Shown piece by piece: positions 24,625 through 33,530 of a stretch of DNA of 37,333 bases (positions are counted from its first letter, which is position 1; every line of letters starts with the position of its first letter). The position numbers and the translations under genes are program-made. Source of the stretch: Bacteroidaceae bacterium (GTDB lineage Bacteria; Bacteroidota; Bacteroidia; Bacteroidales; Barnesiellaceae_A); the NCBI GenBank assembly GCA_017935645.1, contig JAGBHF010000060.1, positions 1 through 37,333 of the forward strand, written 5' to 3'. The notes under the pieces are model-generated. The model worked only from the letters and a program-made list of their open reading frames with translations. It was not told where the DNA came from and made no database searches.

Positions 24625-26283
24625 TTATTTCTTGATAAAGGTCTTTACTCCTACACCGTCGTTGTGTACATATTGCAAGATGTAAGTACCTGCAGCAAGA
24701 GTCGACACATTTACATCGTTCTTGTAGGCATCAAGCTCACCGGCTTGTACTTGTGCACCAGCTACCGAGTAGATTGCATAGTTGCCACCTACTACGGGAA
24801 CTTCGATAGTAACCACATCAGTTGCAACCGAGGGATATACGCGCATAGCGTTGCTCATTACACTCTCTACCGCGCCGTCTGCAACAATTTGAATAGTAAA
24901 TTGACGCTCGTATGACTCACCGGTATTGGCATTGGTTACCTTTATGATGAGGAACTTGAAGGCATTGCTATCGGCAATGGTTTTGGTCGATACAAGTTTG
25001 CCATCTACTACTTCATAGGGCGATGTCGAATATTTGCCCGAGAGGTTCTTGGGACCGAAGAGTTCATACACAAACTCAGCCTCTTCATCTTCACAAGCTA
25101 CCACAACATCGGCAAGTGCCACGCCGGCTTCAGTGCCGAGGACAAACTTTGTAGTGCTCAAGTTTATACCGTAGGGAGCAGTTGTGGGAGCACCCACACC
25201 TATGATAGCACCGTTGTCGTAAGGGAAGCTCATGCCTTGGTATTTATCTTCCATGGCATTGATTTTGTAGTAACCGTTACCATAGCCACCCCAACCCCAG
25301 TTTACGTGCACGGTTTTGGTCGATTGTTTCCAACCGTCGAGGTTCCAGCAGTGTCCGCTATCTTCACTTTGACCACGATATACAATAACACGACCCAATA
25401 TCAACTCGTCGAGCAATATTTCGAGCCATGCATCATCGGTCGCGGGCTTGTCTACATAACGTACAAGTTCGGGATCGTAACCAAAGTTACGAGGCAAAGC
25501 CTCGGCTACAAGGGGGGTTATCGCACCCGAGCCATCTATACCATACTCCATGTTAACCGACACACCGCAGTGATACACCAAGCGTGCTATCTCGTCGTAA
25601 TTGCCTGTCTCTTCGCTGGCATACATTGCATCCCAGTCGTAATCTTTCTCCTCGTCATAGTTTATGCTTATAAAGCCTGCATTCTTACTGCTATAAGAGT
25701 GCTTGCCGTTGGGTCGAAGGGGAAAACGTGCCACCATCATGGCCTGAGCCATACCTACAGCCACACAACCAACCAATGCTCTTTGACCATCGATAGTAGG
25801 ACACTCCTTGTTGTAGGGGTCGCCTTGATTGAGGTTGATGGTAATAAGAGGTGCCACATCGGGAGTCGACTCAATATCGGCAGCAGGCATGCGACGCATC
25901 TCCTCACTCCACGCTACATGGCTTTCGGTACTCAATGCAGCCTCTCTTACTATACGTTTGGCATTCATATTGAGCACATATTGCATAGGCTCGGGAGCAA
26001 CATACTCACCTGTATGGTTATAACCGATAAGAGGCTCAGAAGATGATTGTGCCGAGATAATAGCCCAACCGCCCTCACTATATTCAATGATGTAATAGGC
26101 GGGTACGCCATCTTGTTCCACAAGGTCAACAGTAACCCCACCGGCACCTTGCCACTCCGGGTCATTCATCAAAATACTCTCGGCGGTAGCCACAGCTACC
26201 TCTTGCGATATAATCTCAGCTTGCGACATCAACGACACACATGCCACCAAGCAAGATACTAATACCGTAAAAAACTTTTTCAT
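24625..26283 (-). CDS. C10-family cysteine protease with T9SS sorting domain, copy 2
   Basis: 552 residues. Signal peptide 1-~22, Spi-like propeptide (~24-112), C10 domain (~140-370) with catalytic Cys173 (LVGCVAVGMAQA), His311 (SGHCWNLDGW) and Asn328-Trp329 (HVNWGWGG), Ig-like module (~385-465) and T9SS type-A domain (~475-552, ending VKTFIKK). All catalytic residues are present, so it should be active after removal of the propeptide. From the GPKNLSG motif to the end it is nearly identical to its two neighbours, suggesting recent duplication or gene conversion of the export module. It has its own promoter and terminator. Confidence 0.92.
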   Translation of the reverse strand: MKKFFTVLVSCLVACVSLMSQAEIISQEVAVATAESILMNDPEWQGAGGVTVDLVEQDGVPAYYIIEYSEGGWAIISAQSSSEPLIGYNHTGEYVAPEPMQYVLNMNAKRIVREAALSTESHVAWSEEMRRMPAADIESTPDVAPLITINLNQGDPYNKECPTIDGQRALVGCVAVGMAQAMMVARFPLRPNGKHSYSSKNAGFISINYDEEKDYDWDAMYASEETGNYDEIARLVYHCGVSVNMEYGIDGSGAITPLVAEALPRNFGYDPELVRYVDKPATDDAWLEILLDELILGRVIVYRGQSEDSGHCWNLDGWKQSTKTVHVNWGWGGYGNGYYKINAMEDKYQGMSFPYDNGAIIGVGAPTTAPYGINLSTTKFVLGTEAGVALADVVVACEDEEAEFVYELFGPKNLSGKYSTSPYEVVDGKLVSTKTIADSNAFKFLIIKVTNANTGESYERQFTIQIVADGAVESVMSNAMRVYPSVATDVVTIEVPVVGGNYAIYSVAGAQVQAGELDAYKNDVNVSTLAAGTYILQYVHNDGVGVKTFIKK

Positions 26284-26329
26284 CTGTCTTAAATTAAGGA
26301 ATTGTTGTGTTATTTATTTCATTTGAGCA

Positions 26330-26361
26330 CAAAGAAAAGAAAATGTATCAAATTATGCAAA
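26330..26361 (-). promoter_or_regulatory. Promoter of C10 protease copy 2
   Basis: Minus-strand -33 TTTG (26361-26358), 20-bp spacer, -7 TTTCTTTG (26337-26330). Same layout and much of the same sequence as the copy 1 promoter. Confidence 0.6.
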
Positions 26362-26407
26362 TATACACCTCTTTTTTACTCCATTTTTTGATATTTGTGA
26401 ATTAAAA

Positions 26408-26437
26408 AAGGGGTTACTCACACGTGAGCAACCCCTT
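26408..26437 (-). terminator. Intrinsic terminator of C10 protease copy 3
   Basis: Arms 26408-26421 and 26424-26437 pair with one mismatch (AAGGGGTTGCTCAC on the minus strand) and are followed by a T-tract (CCTTTTTTAATT). Lies 22 bp after the stop at 26460. Confidence 0.88.
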
Positions 26438-26459
26438 CTACTACATATCCTATATGAGA

Positions 26460-28130
26460 TTATTTCTTGATGAATGTCTTTACACCTACACCGTCGTTGT
26501 GTACATATTGCAAGATGTAAGTACCGGCAGCAAGAGCCGACACATTTACATCGTTCTTGTAAGTATCAAGATTACCGGCTTGCACTTGTGCACCGGCTAC
26601 CGAGTAGATTGCATAGTTACCACCTACTACGGGCACTTCGATAGTTACCACATCGGCTGCAACCGAGGGATATACGCGCATAGCGTCGCTCATCACACTC
26701 TCAACTGCATCGTCTGCGACAATCTGAATAGTAAATTGACGCTCACAAGTCTCACCTGTATTGGTGTTGGCAGCCTTTATTATCAATGTTTTGAATGAGT
26801 TTTTGTCCTCGATAGTCTTGGTAGAAACGAGCTTACCATCTACTACCTCATAGGGCGAAGCCGAATAGTTGCCCGAGAGGTTCTTGGGGCCGAACAATTC
26901 GAAAGAGATAGCAGCTTCGGGGTCTTCACACATAACAGTTACATCGGCAAGAGCCACACCGGCTTCAGTACCTGCAACAAATTTAGTTGAGCTCAACTCA
27001 ATGCCGTAGGGTGCAGACGAAGGCTTACCGATACCTATAACAGCGCCATGGTGATACAAGAACGAGATACCTTGATATGAGTCGGTCATGTTATCGATGC
27101 TGAAGTAACCATCGCCGTAGCCACCCCAACCCCAGTTACAGTGTACCATTTGGGTCGATTGTTTCCAACCATCGATGTTCCAGCAGTGACCACCATTACC
27201 TTCCTCGTCGGCAGCACCTTGATACATCACAGCACGACCATTCAAGAGGTCGGTCAATATCATGTCATACCACTCGGCATCGCTGTGCTCATAGCGATAT
27301 ACGGCTTTGGCCTTTTGCTTGTCAAATTGGAAATTGCGAACAAGCGCCTTAGCTGCATCATTGATGTAAGCACCTGAGAAAGAGAGGCTGTATTGCATAT
27401 TGATAGACACACCTGCATGATAAAGCAAGCGAGCTACCTCATCGTAGTTGCCTGTTCTATCGCTATCGTACATGGCATCCCAGTCGTAAGCGGGCTCGTT
27501 ATCGTATACGATAGAAAGTTTCAAGTTTTGATATTTATATGAATTTTGACCTACAGGGCGGTCGGGATAACGTTGCACCATCATGGCTTGCGACATGGCC
27601 ACAGCAACACAACCTACAAGAGCATTCTCGCCATTGATTTCGGGGCAATACTTGTTGTAAGGATCGCGTTGGTTAAGGTTTACGGTAATAAGGGGTTCGA
27701 TATCGGGAGTTGTCTCCACATCGGCAGCAGGCTTGCGTTGCATTACACGTTTCCATTCGGCATGCTCTACTACACCGTCCTTAGCGCGAGCGGTAATCAT
27801 TTTAGCATTGAAGTTAAGCAACTCGCCCATAGCACCGGGAGCGGCAAACTCGCCTACAGTATTGTAACCAATAACAGGAGCAGATGATGTTTGAGCCGAT
27901 ACAACAGCCCAACCACCGGCAGTATATTCTACAACATAGTAAGCAGGCACACCGTCATGCTCTACAAGGCGCACATTGGCCTCATCAATACCATGCCACT
28001 CGTTGTCAAGAGCCAAGAAATTATCGGCGGTTTGCTTGGCGACTTCAGTAGTAACAACCTCGGCCGAAAGGGTCATGCACATTACCGAAACAACGGCAGC
28101 TGCAAAAAGAGTAAAAATTTTCTTCATCAT
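26460..28130 (-). CDS. C10-family cysteine protease with T9SS sorting domain, copy 3
   Basis: 556 residues from ATG 28130 (28127 is equally possible). The frame runs open to 28196 but that segment contains the -7 box, so it is not translated. Signal peptide, Spi-like propeptide, C10 catalytic domain with LVGCVAVAMSQA (Cys), NGGHCWNIDGW (His) and HCNWGWGG, then the same Ig-like and T9SS modules as its neighbours (ending VKTFIKK). First of the three proteases in transcription order. Its promoter is one of the two identical 54-bp copies bracketing the toxin-like module. All expected catalytic residues are present. Confidence 0.92.
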   Translation of the reverse strand: MMKKIFTLFAAAVVSVMCMTLSAEVVTTEVAKQTADNFLALDNEWHGIDEANVRLVEHDGVPAYYVVEYTAGGWAVVSAQTSSAPVIGYNTVGEFAAPGAMGELLNFNAKMITARAKDGVVEHAEWKRVMQRKPAADVETTPDIEPLITVNLNQRDPYNKYCPEINGENALVGCVAVAMSQAMMVQRYPDRPVGQNSYKYQNLKLSIVYDNEPAYDWDAMYDSDRTGNYDEVARLLYHAGVSINMQYSLSFSGAYINDAAKALVRNFQFDKQKAKAVYRYEHSDAEWYDMILTDLLNGRAVMYQGAADEEGNGGHCWNIDGWKQSTQMVHCNWGWGGYGDGYFSIDNMTDSYQGISFLYHHGAVIGIGKPSSAPYGIELSSTKFVAGTEAGVALADVTVMCEDPEAAISFELFGPKNLSGNYSASPYEVVDGKLVSTKTIEDKNSFKTLIIKAANTNTGETCERQFTIQIVADDAVESVMSDAMRVYPSVAADVVTIEVPVVGGNYAIYSVAGAQVQAGNLDTYKNDVNVSALAAGTYILQYVHNDGVGVKTFIKK

Positions 28131-28172
28131 CAGAGATAATAATGTGGTGTTAGAATTGTAATATTTTTCAGA

Positions 28173-28226
28173 GTGCAAAGATATACATTCTATCACACAA
28201 TCACAAAGAGATTGACATTTTTTATA
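28173..28226 (-). repeat. 54-bp direct repeat, proximal copy (promoter of C10 copy 3)
   Basis: Identical over 54 bp to 29413-29466, same orientation, 1,240 bp apart. On the minus strand it contains a full promoter: -33 TTTG (28207-28204), 20-bp spacer, -7 TATCTTTG (28183-28176). It drives the protease starting at 28130. Confidence 0.93.
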
Positions 28227-28270
28227 TGTGTGTGAGCACTACAACAACAATAATAACTGCAATATAGCTT

Positions 28271-29011
28271 TTACACCTCAGTGTGCATTTTCAGCAACAA
28301 GTTATCATGAAGCCACGCCGGAATAATATCTTCATGAAGAATAAGGGTATCTTGATCAAACTCCGCCAGATAAACCCATTCTTCTCCACTATTATCAAAC
28401 AGATATGCCCTATCGCATAATTTTATCGTATCAAAGAGCAAGCTTAAAGACTTATCATATCTTTTTCTTATCTTCTCTTCCGGCACATCATGTCCTCCTT
28501 GAGCAACTCTCTGAGCCACTCGCCTAATGTTTATCTCAACATCCTTGGTCGACACAAAATAAAGATATATTCTATACCCCAACTTTTTGGCTAAATTGAT
28601 ATAGTCGAGCTTGCGATAATCCGACAGAACTGTTTCGATAGTAAACTGATGGACAATATTAAGCATATTAGCACGGACATAATCGGCTACAAAGGCCGAG
28701 AAATAGGCATCGACACATTGCGAATCGACATACAATCTATTATCAGCCACATTTAATGAAGCAAGCAGCTCATTCTTAAGCTTGATATGCTCTATCCACG
28801 AAGATTGCTGCAATGCATCAACTAAATCGTCCTTATCAACTACTACAGCATACTTATCGAAACACAACACCCCCTTCTGCGTCAAATCTTTATTTATCTC
28901 ATCGGCATTAACAAAATATGGGCATCCTATTTTCTTATCGATATAGGCAAATATAGTAGACTTACCCGACCCATTGGGTCCGGCAAAAATACGCAAACGT
29001 TTCGATGCCAT
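28271..29011 (-). CDS. Zeta-toxin-like P-loop kinase
   Basis: 246 residues. Walker A at the N-terminus, AGPNGSGKST (10-19), followed by the zeta-family-like FVNADEINKDL (about 33-43). Further signatures are FTIETVLSD (about 122-130), a strand YRIYLYFVST, and RRVAQRVAQGGHDVPEEKIRKRY (about 165-187), all typical of zeta toxin/zeta-like kinases that phosphorylate UDP-N-acetyl sugars or related substrates. Substrate here is unknown. It begins 10 bp after the 104-codon gene, as in a toxin-antitoxin pair with the small gene first. The module sits between two identical promoter repeats. A non-toxic P-loop kinase remains possible. Confidence 0.8.
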   Translation of the reverse strand: MASKRLRIFAGPNGSGKSTIFAYIDKKIGCPYFVNADEINKDLTQKGVLCFDKYAVVVDKDDLVDALQQSSWIEHIKLKNELLASLNVADNRLYVDSQCVDAYFSAFVADYVRANMLNIVHQFTIETVLSDYRKLDYINLAKKLGYRIYLYFVSTKDVEINIRRVAQRVAQGGHDVPEEKIRKRYDKSLSLLFDTIKLCDRAYLFDNSGEEWVYLAEFDQDTLILHEDIIPAWLHDNLLLKMHTEV

Positions 29012-29021
29012 ACCACTATAG

Positions 29022-29336
29022 TTATTTAGACAATTTATAAATCATTCCCTTAGATAGATGTACATCCGACTTTGCCACCCGCCCCACAACCGAGCGCGTG
29101 CGACCTTTGACCTCGATTATATCCACCTTATCAACGATAGTATAAGCCACACCTTTATTGCGCGCCTTGCGTATGGCAGGATTGCTACCGGGTACAACCA
29201 AGTCTCTAAACGCCTCACTATTCTCTATCTCGACAAGAGGCTCATCTTTACGACTCTGATTTATCAATCGCACACCTCGCACAATATGCTTACGCGATTG
29301 TCGTATAACATTCGTTTTATTTTTTTCCATACCCAT
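29022..29336 (-). CDS. Small protein upstream of zeta-like gene, candidate antitoxin
   Basis: 104 residues (ATG 29336; ATG 29330 is an alternative). Not a family I recognise; it does not look like epsilon or PezA. It is basic (many K/R), with an N-terminal segment NVIRQSRKHIVRGVRLINQ and a C-terminal beta-like region EVKGRTRSVVGRVAKSDVH. The antitoxin assignment rests only on position: it is first in a two-gene unit, 10 bp before the zeta-like gene, and transcribed from the distal copy of the promoter repeat. Confidence 0.65.
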   Translation of the reverse strand: MGMEKNKTNVIRQSRKHIVRGVRLINQSRKDEPLVEIENSEAFRDLVVPGSNPAIRKARNKGVAYTIVDKVDIIEVKGRTRSVVGRVAKSDVHLSKGMIYKLSK

Positions 29337-29386
29337 AGAGCCAATAACAAATAATATGGTAAGCCAATAGATTCTTTACACTGATT

Positions 29387-29409
29387 GCACAGAACTACAA
29401 CGACTGTGC
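29387..29409 (-). promoter_or_regulatory. Hairpin at the 5' end of the toxin-module transcript
   Basis: GCACAG (29387-29392) pairs with CTGTGC (29404-29409), 11-nt loop, starting about 7 bp downstream of the -7 box, so it would lie at or near the mRNA 5' end. It is absent downstream of the other promoter copy. Confidence 0.4.
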
Positions 29410-29412
29410 TAT

Positions 29413-29466
29413 GTGCAAAGATATACATTCTATCACACAATCACAAAGAGATTGACATTTTTTATA
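29413..29466 (-). repeat. 54-bp direct repeat, distal copy (promoter of toxin-like module)
   Basis: Exact copy of 28173-28226. Contains -33 TTTG (29447-29444) and -7 TATCTTTG (29423-29416) on the minus strand and is placed to transcribe the 104-codon gene and the zeta-like gene. Confidence 0.93.
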
Positions 29467-29507
29467 CAACTTACCTTAGCGATGCGGCGGTGGCTGCATA
29501 TATAGAA

Positions 29508-29535
29508 AGAGGCTACGCCATCGGGCGTAGCCTCT
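29508..29535 (-). terminator. Intrinsic terminator of the SusCD operon
   Basis: 12-bp perfect stem AGAGGCTACGCC / GGCGTAGCCTCT with a 4-nt loop, then TTTCTATATA on the minus strand. Lies 28 bp after the stop at 29564. Confidence 0.9.
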
Positions 29536-29563
29536 GCTTCATTTATTTGCTAAGAATTGTTAA

Positions 29564-31000
29564 TTACTCGGCAATACGGAATACTTTCTCGCGGTTTACA
29601 TTAACGTTCTTAAGTACTACGGGAGTATCAAGTACGTCAACCTTAGAGCTACCCATGAGAATGTCACCATCGTGGAATTGGAATGCCTCGGGATCGATTT
29701 CAGCAACCATACCAGCTTGATTACCGTCAATTGTAATAATCACAGGTGATTTACCTATGAATGCGCAACCGTCAAATGTTTTACCTCCACCTTGGAATTC
29801 GAACACTGCGAAATCCCAACCGGGATATACTTGACCTGCTTCCTCATCATAATCAGCAGCATATACAGTATATGTTTGATTATTTTGACCCAAGATCATA
29901 GTACCGAGCACGGGGAAACCATTTGTTTTATCAAAGAAGCTGATAATCTCAGTTTCTTGACCGTTGACAGTTGAGGCGTAAGTATAAGCGGGAACTTCTT
30001 CACTGGGAGTAACAGCGCCTGATGAAATAGCTTCCTCGCCAAACATATTGAGGATTGAAGGCATAGTCCATGCAGTAGCTGAAACTTCACCAATCGCAAC
30101 ATTACTTTCTACATAAGTCAAGGGCATGATAGGACCGCCAAATTCTTGCATACCATTACCCAAATTGATCTTACCAACGAATGCATAGCCATGACCATCG
30201 CGGAAGAAGCTGTCAGTTTCTATAACTTCATCGGGATCATATGACCACCAAGGACCATTGGGAAGACCATCTTCGAGGTAGTTGTCGATAGCAGCCATCT
30301 TATTACCATAGAGGTCTTCAACAGCACCTTCCTCAAATGAGAGGAGTACATACACTACAGCATCGAAAACAATTGTGCTGGGCAATGATACTACGAGCTC
30401 GTTACCATTGGCAACTGCAGTAGCAGTACCTTCGAGGATAACATTGAGGTCGGCGTCATATACATCATAAGTAATAGCACCCATGTTATCGGCGCGGAGG
30501 ATAGCCTCATTGAATGTAACAGTGGCACGAGTACCGTTGTTAGTAGCTGTGAGGTGAGGATCACCGGCTACATAGGGCGACTCAACGTCAAATGCACCCA
30601 TTACTTTCTCAAATGTTTTTTGTACACCTACGCTGTCGGCAGCTACAACAAAGATGCTGTAAACTTCACCGGGAACAGCGCCACGCATGTTGAATGTTTG
30701 CTCGAAGCCTTCGGGATCTACTTCAGCTGCATTGGCATTTGAATAGCGACCTTGCAAGAGAGCAGTGTAATCAACTTCACCAGTACCTTGTACTACCATG
30801 AATGCCAAGTGTGATGCATTCTTAGTAGCGATGGTAAAGGTAATCACATCCGAAGTGATGCTATCAGGAGCAGTAACGGTAAGCTCGGGATTTGAACTAC
30901 CTATAGCCTCGGGCGATAGGGGTTCTACGTTTTCCCATTGCGTACAACCGGTCATGATAAGACCGATTGTAAGCGAGAGAATATATACTAACTTTTTCAT
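29564..31000 (-). CDS. SusE/SusF-like surface lipoprotein with Ig-like domains
   Basis: 478 residues. Lipoprotein signal peptide ending LIMTGC (Cys19). A beta-sandwich domain (~38-130) and a second Ig-like domain (~140-240; TRATVTFNEAIL, DVYDADLNVILEG, SbsA-like 'YGNKMA' ending) are followed by a C-terminal domain of unknown type (~245-478). It is the fourth gene of the susC-susD operon, where SusE/F-position lipoproteins usually bind the substrate at the cell surface. The substrate is not evident. Confidence 0.78.
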   Translation of the reverse strand: MKKLVYILSLTIGLIMTGCTQWENVEPLSPEAIGSSNPELTVTAPDSITSDVITFTIATKNASHLAFMVVQGTGEVDYTALLQGRYSNANAAEVDPEGFEQTFNMRGAVPGEVYSIFVVAADSVGVQKTFEKVMGAFDVESPYVAGDPHLTATNNGTRATVTFNEAILRADNMGAITYDVYDADLNVILEGTATAVANGNELVVSLPSTIVFDAVVYVLLSFEEGAVEDLYGNKMAAIDNYLEDGLPNGPWWSYDPDEVIETDSFFRDGHGYAFVGKINLGNGMQEFGGPIMPLTYVESNVAIGEVSATAWTMPSILNMFGEEAISSGAVTPSEEVPAYTYASTVNGQETEIISFFDKTNGFPVLGTMILGQNNQTYTVYAADYDEEAGQVYPGWDFAVFEFQGGGKTFDGCAFIGKSPVIITIDGNQAGMVAEIDPEAFQFHDGDILMGSSKVDVLDTPVVLKNVNVNREKVFRIAE

Positions 31001-31028
31001 TTCGTTAATTCGTTACTTAGTTAATACA

Positions 31029-32003
31029 TTATTGTTTAGTAAATACAGGTCCTTGGTAAGCATTGTACCACCATTCGTTAGCGGCCAAGTTACCAACGCC
31101 ATAACCATTTTGGAAAGTAATCACGACACCGTTGCTGAGATCGTAAGTAGCAACAGCAACACCTGACAAAACGGGATTATTTTCGAGACCGGCAATAACC
31201 ATGTTGTACGATTGACCTTCACCACCATAAACAGTTTGGCCATAAGGCATTTGGATAGTCTCTTGAACGAGGTCTACTGTAGCATGTACGGGAGCGATGT
31301 CAGCTGCACTAAGACCACCGATAGTGATAATAGGTTGAATCCAAATCTTACCCTCTGTCTCATCGTCGGCAACGATAGTTACCTCCCAGTTCTCATCGGG
31401 ATAACCGTCGAAAGCTGAGGGAGTAGTTGCGTCATAAACACCGAGAAGTTGGTTCAAGGGGTTCTCATCGTCGGCAATAGTAATAGTGAACAATTTCTTA
31501 GCACCCAAGTTGCAACCTTGTACGTTAGAGAGTACAACGTCGAACTTCTTGTCACCGTCTTGAATGTTGTTATCGATAGTCTCGATATAGATAGTAGCAA
31601 AACGATGATCAGCGTCAAATTTAACAATCTTATCGGCACCGGCAGTAAGATCGGTAGTTACTACATTGAGGCGATTACCTTGTGCATCGAGTGTATAAGT
31701 CTCAAGAGCTTTGAATACATAGTCAACACCCTCAACGGCACGCTTAGATGCTTCATAGTTTGTATCTACGGCAGCAAAAGCTACTTGTGCTGTAACACCC
31801 TTGATAGATGCACACTCGAGAGAGAGAGCATAAGTAGTAACAGCACCATCCTTGGCCTCAGGAATAGACTCAGTAGCCTTTGCACCTGAGAAACCAATAA
31901 AGGCTTGCGTTTCGTCATCGAATACGGGCTGGTGGTTCAAATCACAAGAAGTGAAGAGCAAAGCCGACGCAAGCGCAGTGTATATTAAACTTTTAAATTT
32001 CAT
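31029..32003 (-). CDS. Surface lipoprotein with Calx-beta-like domain
   Basis: 324 residues. Signal peptide ending LLFTSC (Cys20). Residues ~30-175 have a Calx-beta/DUF4843-like pattern: AQVAFAAVDTNYEA, GVDYVF, HRFATIYIETIDNNIQDGDKKFDVVLSN and closing LFTITIADDENP. The C-terminal half (~185-324) is a separate beta-rich domain. Third gene of the SusCD operon (29-bp gap from susD, 28 bp to the next). Likely surface-exposed and part of the SusCD complex or its substrate capture; the ligand is unknown. Confidence 0.78.
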   Translation of the reverse strand: MKFKSLIYTALASALLFTSCDLNHQPVFDDETQAFIGFSGAKATESIPEAKDGAVTTYALSLECASIKGVTAQVAFAAVDTNYEASKRAVEGVDYVFKALETYTLDAQGNRLNVVTTDLTAGADKIVKFDADHRFATIYIETIDNNIQDGDKKFDVVLSNVQGCNLGAKKLFTITIADDENPLNQLLGVYDATTPSAFDGYPDENWEVTIVADDETEGKIWIQPIITIGGLSAADIAPVHATVDLVQETIQMPYGQTVYGGEGQSYNMVIAGLENNPVLSGVAVATYDLSNGVVITFQNGYGVGNLAANEWWYNAYQGPVFTKQ

Positions 32004-32032
32004 TTTCTCAAAATTTTTAAGTATTTATAATA

Positions 32033-33508
32033 TTACCAACCGGGGTTTTGTACGAGGTTGGGGTTCACGTCAAACTCGCTTTCAGTGAAAGGCATACACC
32101 ACAACTTGCTGTCAGCGGGAACGTCTTTGTTCATGTCAGACGAAACGTCGGTACGTTTCAAGTCACGTTGGTAGGGAGTACCGATAAGACGTTTGTAGTC
32201 GTGGAAGATGTGACCTTCGAAAGCCAACTCTTTGCGACGCTCGTTGAATACTTCGTTCATACTTACAGTTTGGTACTCAGCAGCGTTACGATTTGAAGCG
32301 ATAACGTTCAAGTCGCTCAATGCACCAGCAACGTCAGAGCCTTGTTTGAGCAAACGAGCCTCGGCGCGGATGAGGTACAACTCAGAAGTACGAATCATAG
32401 GAATAGAAGCGAAAGCCATTTGGCGCTCTTTACCTTGGTATTTGTTGGGCCAGTAGTAACCACCGTGCTCGTCAGAAGTGCGGAGCATCTCTTTACGACG
32501 GTCGCCGTCAGAGAAGAGAGCGAGCAAGTCCTCAGAAACGCGAACGTCACCATACTCTTCGGGGTGAGTTACGTTACCGATGATAGTGCTACCCTCAGCG
32601 GGGCCAAAGTAAGCACCGAAGATAACTTCACCTACACCAGTCCACTCAGTTTCGTTCCAGAAACCATAGTAGTCGTCGCGAGGATCGGCATACTCGTCGG
32701 CAGTAGCGATACGATATACACCTGAGTTAAGAACGTTAGTAGCGTGGAGCTCAGCATTCTCATAGTCTTGCATATACAAGTATACGCGAGCGAGGAGAGC
32801 TTCGATAGCACCTTCAGATACACAGCACTTAGTGTCATGAACACCGGGACGAGTAAATCCGGGCTCGATGATTTCAAGAGCAGTAGTAAGGTCAGTAACG
32901 ATGTTGGTGTAGTTATCGGCAACAGCAGCACGAGCGGGCTTGTCAACTACACTCACGTTGGGGTCTTCGTCAACGATGGGCACACCGAGAGCTTCAACAG
33001 AACCTTCAGTGGCAGCAGCAGAGACTGCATAGGGTTGAGCGTACCAACGTACGAGGTCGAAGTAGCAATATGCACGAACGAACAAACATTCGGCCATGAT
33101 ATTGTCGAGCATTTGTTGAGTAACACCTTCCTCGCTCAAGTACTTCTCGCTATTGGTTTTGATAGCGTGGATAACGTTGTTACAACGAAGGATGTTAACA
33201 TAGGCATTGCCATACATTGAGAAACCACCAGAAGCAGTGAAGTTCCATTGATGCCATGACATACCACGGCCAGAGTTCAAAGGCACACCAACTACACAGT
33301 TACCTGCCATAGCATCGGGGTACAACTGGAGGTCGAGACCATACCAAGACTCTGATGAGAAAGCAGCATAAGTCACAGCTGCACAGTCATCCAAGCCTTC
33401 GAAGTTGGCCATCGCCTTATCGGCATCGAGAGCCGTTTCGGGCGGTGTTGTAAGGTCGCACGAGATAAGACCAAGCGTAGCGACAGCTAATAAAAATATC
33501 TTTTTCAT
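32033..33508 (-). CDS. SusD/RagB-family nutrient-binding outer-membrane lipoprotein
   Basis: 491 residues. Lipoprotein signal peptide ending LGLISC (Cys17). Typical SusD features are the N-terminal SusD-like region (GNAYVNILRCNNVIHAI; AECLFVRAYCYFDLVRWY), TPR helices (ALLARVYLYMQDYENAELHA) and the C-terminal MIRTSELYLIRAEARL, NERRKELAFEGHIFHDYKRL and a closing NPNLVQNPGW. SusD acts as a lid on the SusC channel and delivers ligand. It lies 22 bp after susC. The pairing with nearby proteases, and no glycosidases, leaves peptides as a possible ligand. Confidence 0.95.
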   Translation of the reverse strand: MKKIFLLAVATLGLISCDLTTPPETALDADKAMANFEGLDDCAAVTYAAFSSESWYGLDLQLYPDAMAGNCVVGVPLNSGRGMSWHQWNFTASGGFSMYGNAYVNILRCNNVIHAIKTNSEKYLSEEGVTQQMLDNIMAECLFVRAYCYFDLVRWYAQPYAVSAAATEGSVEALGVPIVDEDPNVSVVDKPARAAVADNYTNIVTDLTTALEIIEPGFTRPGVHDTKCCVSEGAIEALLARVYLYMQDYENAELHATNVLNSGVYRIATADEYADPRDDYYGFWNETEWTGVGEVIFGAYFGPAEGSTIIGNVTHPEEYGDVRVSEDLLALFSDGDRRKEMLRTSDEHGGYYWPNKYQGKERQMAFASIPMIRTSELYLIRAEARLLKQGSDVAGALSDLNVIASNRNAAEYQTVSMNEVFNERRKELAFEGHIFHDYKRLIGTPYQRDLKRTDVSSDMNKDVPADSKLWCMPFTESEFDVNPNLVQNPGW

Positions 33509-33530
33509 CTTTCTTATTCTTTACAAATTA

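Noticed and set aside
28271-29011. Insertion sequence or transposase between the 54-bp repeats
   Set aside because: Neither gene has transposase or integrase motifs, and no terminal inverted repeats were seen at the edges.
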